Shown: positions 62,292 to 64,000 of the stretch, in pieces | Numbering within the stretch: position 1 is the stretch's first letter | Layout: the number at the start of each line of letters is the position of its first letter | Origin: JANMDR01 sp031409495 | GTDB taxonomy: Bacteria; Pseudomonadota; Gammaproteobacteria; Burkholderiales; Usitatibacteraceae | DNA length: 64,000 bases | Reading direction: 5' to 3' | NCBI GenBank assembly: GCA_031409495.1 | Contig: JANNXI010000268.1 | Span: forward strand, 3,367 to 67,366 | Notes under the pieces: model-generated | The model's input: only the letters and a program-made list of their open reading frames with translations | What the model was told of the DNA's origin: nothing | Database searches by the model: none | Program-made: the position numbers and the translations under genes

Positions 62292-62677
62292 CCACCCACA
62301 CCGAAAAGCGCGCGTTAACGTCATCCTAGATATGGTCGGCGGTTCATACATTGAAAAAAGACCTACGCAATTTAGCGCTAGAAGGCCGCTATTGCTTCAT
62401 CGCTTTTTTGCAAGGCGGCAGCGCCCAAATTGATTTCCGCCCCCTAATGATGAAACGCCAAACCATCACCGGATCAACCTTGCGCGCACGGCCTGATGCG
62501 CACAAGGCAGCGATTGCTGACGCGTTAAAATTGCAGGTGTGGCCGCTAATTGAAGCAGGTAAAATAAAGCCGACGATACACGCGACTTTTCCACTCGCTG
62601 AGGTCGCGAAGGCACATGCATTGATGGAATCATCGGCTCATATTGGCAAGATTATGTTGCTTGTGGGCGGCGAGTAG
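62289..62677 (+). pseudogene. Duplicated, frameshifted 3' end of the quinone reductase gene
   Basis: This segment is a partial copy of 57926-58317. An early one-base deletion near 62311 and a one-base insertion at about 62357 shift the frame and then restore it, and no start of the gene is present. From about 62353 (LRNLALEGRYCFIAFLQGG) it matches the intact gene almost exactly. It ends with GE and a stop, one codon shorter than the intact copy, and is followed by the palindromic terminator. Confidence 0.9.
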
Positions 62678-62689
62678 CGTAATTTTAGT

Positions 62690-62724
62690 GCCTGAAGATG
62701 CCCTATTTTAGGGTATCTTCAGGC
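62690..62724 (+). terminator. Palindromic terminator after the qor remnant
   Basis: GCCTGAAGATGCCCTA and TAGGGTATCTTCAGGC arms around a TTT loop. It belongs to the recurrent family and probably was the original terminator of the quinone reductase gene before the island arrived. Confidence 0.8.
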
Positions 62725-62761
62725 ATTCGTTCAAGTTATTTTCGACTTAAAATCACGCTGG

Positions 62762-63805
62762 CTATTGGTTAAACAGCCGACCCCTCTGTCGCGGCACGCT
62801 CACTTTCCAACTACCCACACTACCGGCGGTGCTTACTTTTGAAGTAACGCCGCAATGAAACTCAGCGCGAATAGGTTGCGGGTGTTGCGCATTGGTGCGG
62901 GCTGCAAATAGCGCTTTCACTTCAGCCAACGTGTGGCCATTAGCGCAAGCACCGTTAACAGTATCGCGCGGGTAAAACCACGTGTTGTTGCGAATACCGT
63001 ATTCGTCAAAACTACCTTCACCAAACGGTGCCGGCGGTCGTCCTTCACTGTTAGCAATTGGGCCTGCGATATGAAGGCCGATGTACTTTTCGTTAAAGCC
63101 CATTTCGACAATGCGCGCCGATGGCGCAAGCTGTTCGGCAAGCAATGCAAAAACCGCATCAGGATTTTTCAGCCAGTTGGTTGCGGTAAGTGGCGCCATT
63201 GGCGTTAACGCTTGATAAGTTGCGTTGTTCGCCAGACTTGGAGCGGCGCTGATCAACCGTGGAAACGCTATCGCATCGGGCTGTATCAGTTCAACCGAAC
63301 CATCGGCCAACCAGCGCCGCTGCAACAACTCGCCCTTCACCGGGTCTGCAGGGTCTTGCGCGGCTTCCAGCCCTTGCCAATCTTGGTTTGGCAAACTCGC
63401 AAAGTAATCAAAAAGGTTGATGTCAAACATCACGGTTCGAGGCTCAATGGGCGCAGATTTGGTCGGCAAGCGCGATGCAAACGCACGCGGGTAGCGCGCA
63501 CCATGTTCCACACCAGAACCATTGCAATAAAAATGACGCATTGATGCGGTGTCAGCACCATCCATCACATACCAATCCAAGCCGTCCTTATGCCACGCAA
63601 AAGCCAGTGGCGCTTGATCCCAGTGACCTGCCAGCCATTGCATTCGGCAATGCGCAATAGTCTGCGCGAGCGTCATGCTGCGCAAATCAGTTTGTGGTGG
63701 CGGCGCTGGTTTTGGCGGTTCATGGAGCAGCGTCAAAACGACTACCATTGCGATAAAAGCAAACGGTAATATTTGTAGCCACGGCCAGCGTTTGAAGGAC
63801 ATCAT
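62762..63805 (-). CDS. Membrane-anchored protein of unknown function
   Basis: This 347-residue protein has an N-terminal hydrophobic anchor (about 8-28, WLQILPFAFIAMVVVLTLL), a Pro-rich linker and a soluble periplasmic part with several aromatic-rich segments (WHKDGLDWYVMD, NNTWFYPRDTVNG). Three cysteines, in HCRMQW, HFYCNGSG and GACANGH, may include a disulfide pair. A GGAG site precedes the two adjacent ATGs. It converges with the qor remnant across a palindromic terminator. No family is recognised. Confidence 0.75.
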   Translation of the reverse strand: MMSFKRWPWLQILPFAFIAMVVVLTLLHEPPKPAPPPQTDLRSMTLAQTIAHCRMQWLAGHWDQAPLAFAWHKDGLDWYVMDGADTASMRHFYCNGSGVEHGARYPRAFASRLPTKSAPIEPRTVMFDINLFDYFASLPNQDWQGLEAAQDPADPVKGELLQRRWLADGSVELIQPDAIAFPRLISAAPSLANNATYQALTPMAPLTATNWLKNPDAVFALLAEQLAPSARIVEMGFNEKYIGLHIAGPIANSEGRPPAPFGEGSFDEYGIRNNTWFYPRDTVNGACANGHTLAEVKALFAARTNAQHPQPIRAEFHCGVTSKVSTAGSVGSWKVSVPRQRGRLFNQ

Positions 63806-63835
63806 TTTGCTCCGTGAGTGCGTTACACTAAAATA

Positions 63836-64000
63836 AGGAAGCGTTTAAACCCTGAAGGCACCCTTTCCATGAGCACAGTGGTTTTTTGTAAAGCTTCCTA
63901 GGTGGTTACGATAGCGGGCACTACCCTCCCGTACCGTTCCGCCAAGTTAATTGGCAAAGTCGGGAGGTTTCGTGGGCAATTGTTTGTGCGGGGCGCTACC
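63836..64000. other. Structured intergenic sequence at the right edge, possible RNA
   Basis: No protein frame is evident. AGGAAGC (63836-63842) pairs with GCTTCCT (63893-63899), and CCTCCCG (63925-63931) pairs with CGGGAGG (63961-63967) around a small GCCAA/TTGGC helix. The region is strongly structured but I do not recognise an RNA family, and it may run past the window. Confidence 0.35.

Larger units (their letters stand above)
57926..62677. mobile_element. Genomic island flanked by duplicated qor 3' ends
   Basis: The last 390 bp of the quinone reductase gene (57926-58317) reappear at 62289-62677 as a direct repeat. The first 50-60 bp are diverged and the last 300 bp are almost identical. 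Between them lie six genes (XRE, ImmA-like peptidase, ubiquitin-like operon, membrane protein) in a stretch that looks more AT-rich than its surroundings. The downstream copy keeps the terminator palindrome, so it is likely the original gene end. No integrase or transposase is visible, so the mechanism of entry is unknown; homologous recombination through the gene end is a candidate. Confidence 0.8.

Noticed and set aside
57926..62677. Transposon or insertion sequence as the cause of the island
   Set aside because: No transposase, integrase or terminal inverted repeats were found; the long direct repeat is gene-end homology instead.

Overview
The window comes from a Gram-negative proteobacterium. 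It has TonB-dependent uptake, porin-type outer-membrane barrels, periplasmic multiheme cytochromes and a Pseudomonas-type arginine catabolic cluster. The host is probably a gamma- or betaproteobacterium of medium G+C content; I cannot name the genus. No rRNA, tRNA or CRISPR array was recognised. The first gene runs off the left edge, and the right edge may lie inside a structured RNA.

Layout. (1) 1-13,150 is mostly housekeeping and regulatory: a two-component pair resembling the regulators of proteobacterial dedicated-sortase systems, a flavodoxin-like and pirin pair divergent from a LysR regulator, a 1,048-residue VIT/VWA/DUF2135 protein, an ECF sigma factor with a membrane partner, a MacB-type permease, and a LytS/LytTR-type kinase and regulator with a small exported protein. 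(2) 13,586-27,786 is a tightly overlapping seven-gene operon that looks like a trans-envelope electron conduit. It encodes a membrane cytochrome b, an FHA-TM-decaheme fusion, a GlcG-type lipoprotein, an outer-membrane barrel, a decaheme cytochrome with a C-terminal LVIVD propeller, a five-heme cytochrome, and a cytoplasmic FAD / double cNMP-domain / four-cluster ferredoxin fusion. (3) 27,847-34,994 holds a frameshifted TPR gene, a perfectly phased 122-bp tandem duplication, a DUF3034 protein with an exported truncated haemoglobin, an ECF sigma factor with a ChrR-like cupin partner, and an MDR oxidoreductase.

(4) 35,064-53,497 is a coherent cyanophycin- and arginine-scavenging region. Two exported cyanophycinases flank a TonB receptor. 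Next to them lie a Pseudomonas-order aotJQMOP-argR operon for arginine uptake and regulation and an aruCFGDB operon for the arginine succinyltransferase pathway. Several intergenic sites match the tandem half-site pattern remembered for Pseudomonas ArgR (TGTCGC-N8-AA-N5, period 21 bp). They sit before aruC, between the first cyanophycinase and the TonB receptor, and before the second cyanophycinase, so the receptor and hydrolases probably belong to the arginine regulon.

(5) 53,699-63,805 carries a SWIM/SNF2 helicase gene and a quinone oxidoreductase gene whose 3' end is duplicated on the far side of an island of about 4 kb. The island encodes an XRE repressor and an ImmA/IrrE-type peptidase. 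Divergent from them is a bacterial ubiquitin-like conjugation operon: a single-domain multiubiquitin-type modifier, an E2-like/ThiF E1 fusion and a DUF6527-family protein, followed by an unrecognised membrane protein. This is the best candidate for a little-described, possibly anti-phage, system in the window.

A family of short palindromes with core GCCC-(A/T-rich 6-7)-GGGC punctuates gene ends as terminator-like hairpins. Degenerate copies also lie inside coding sequences.
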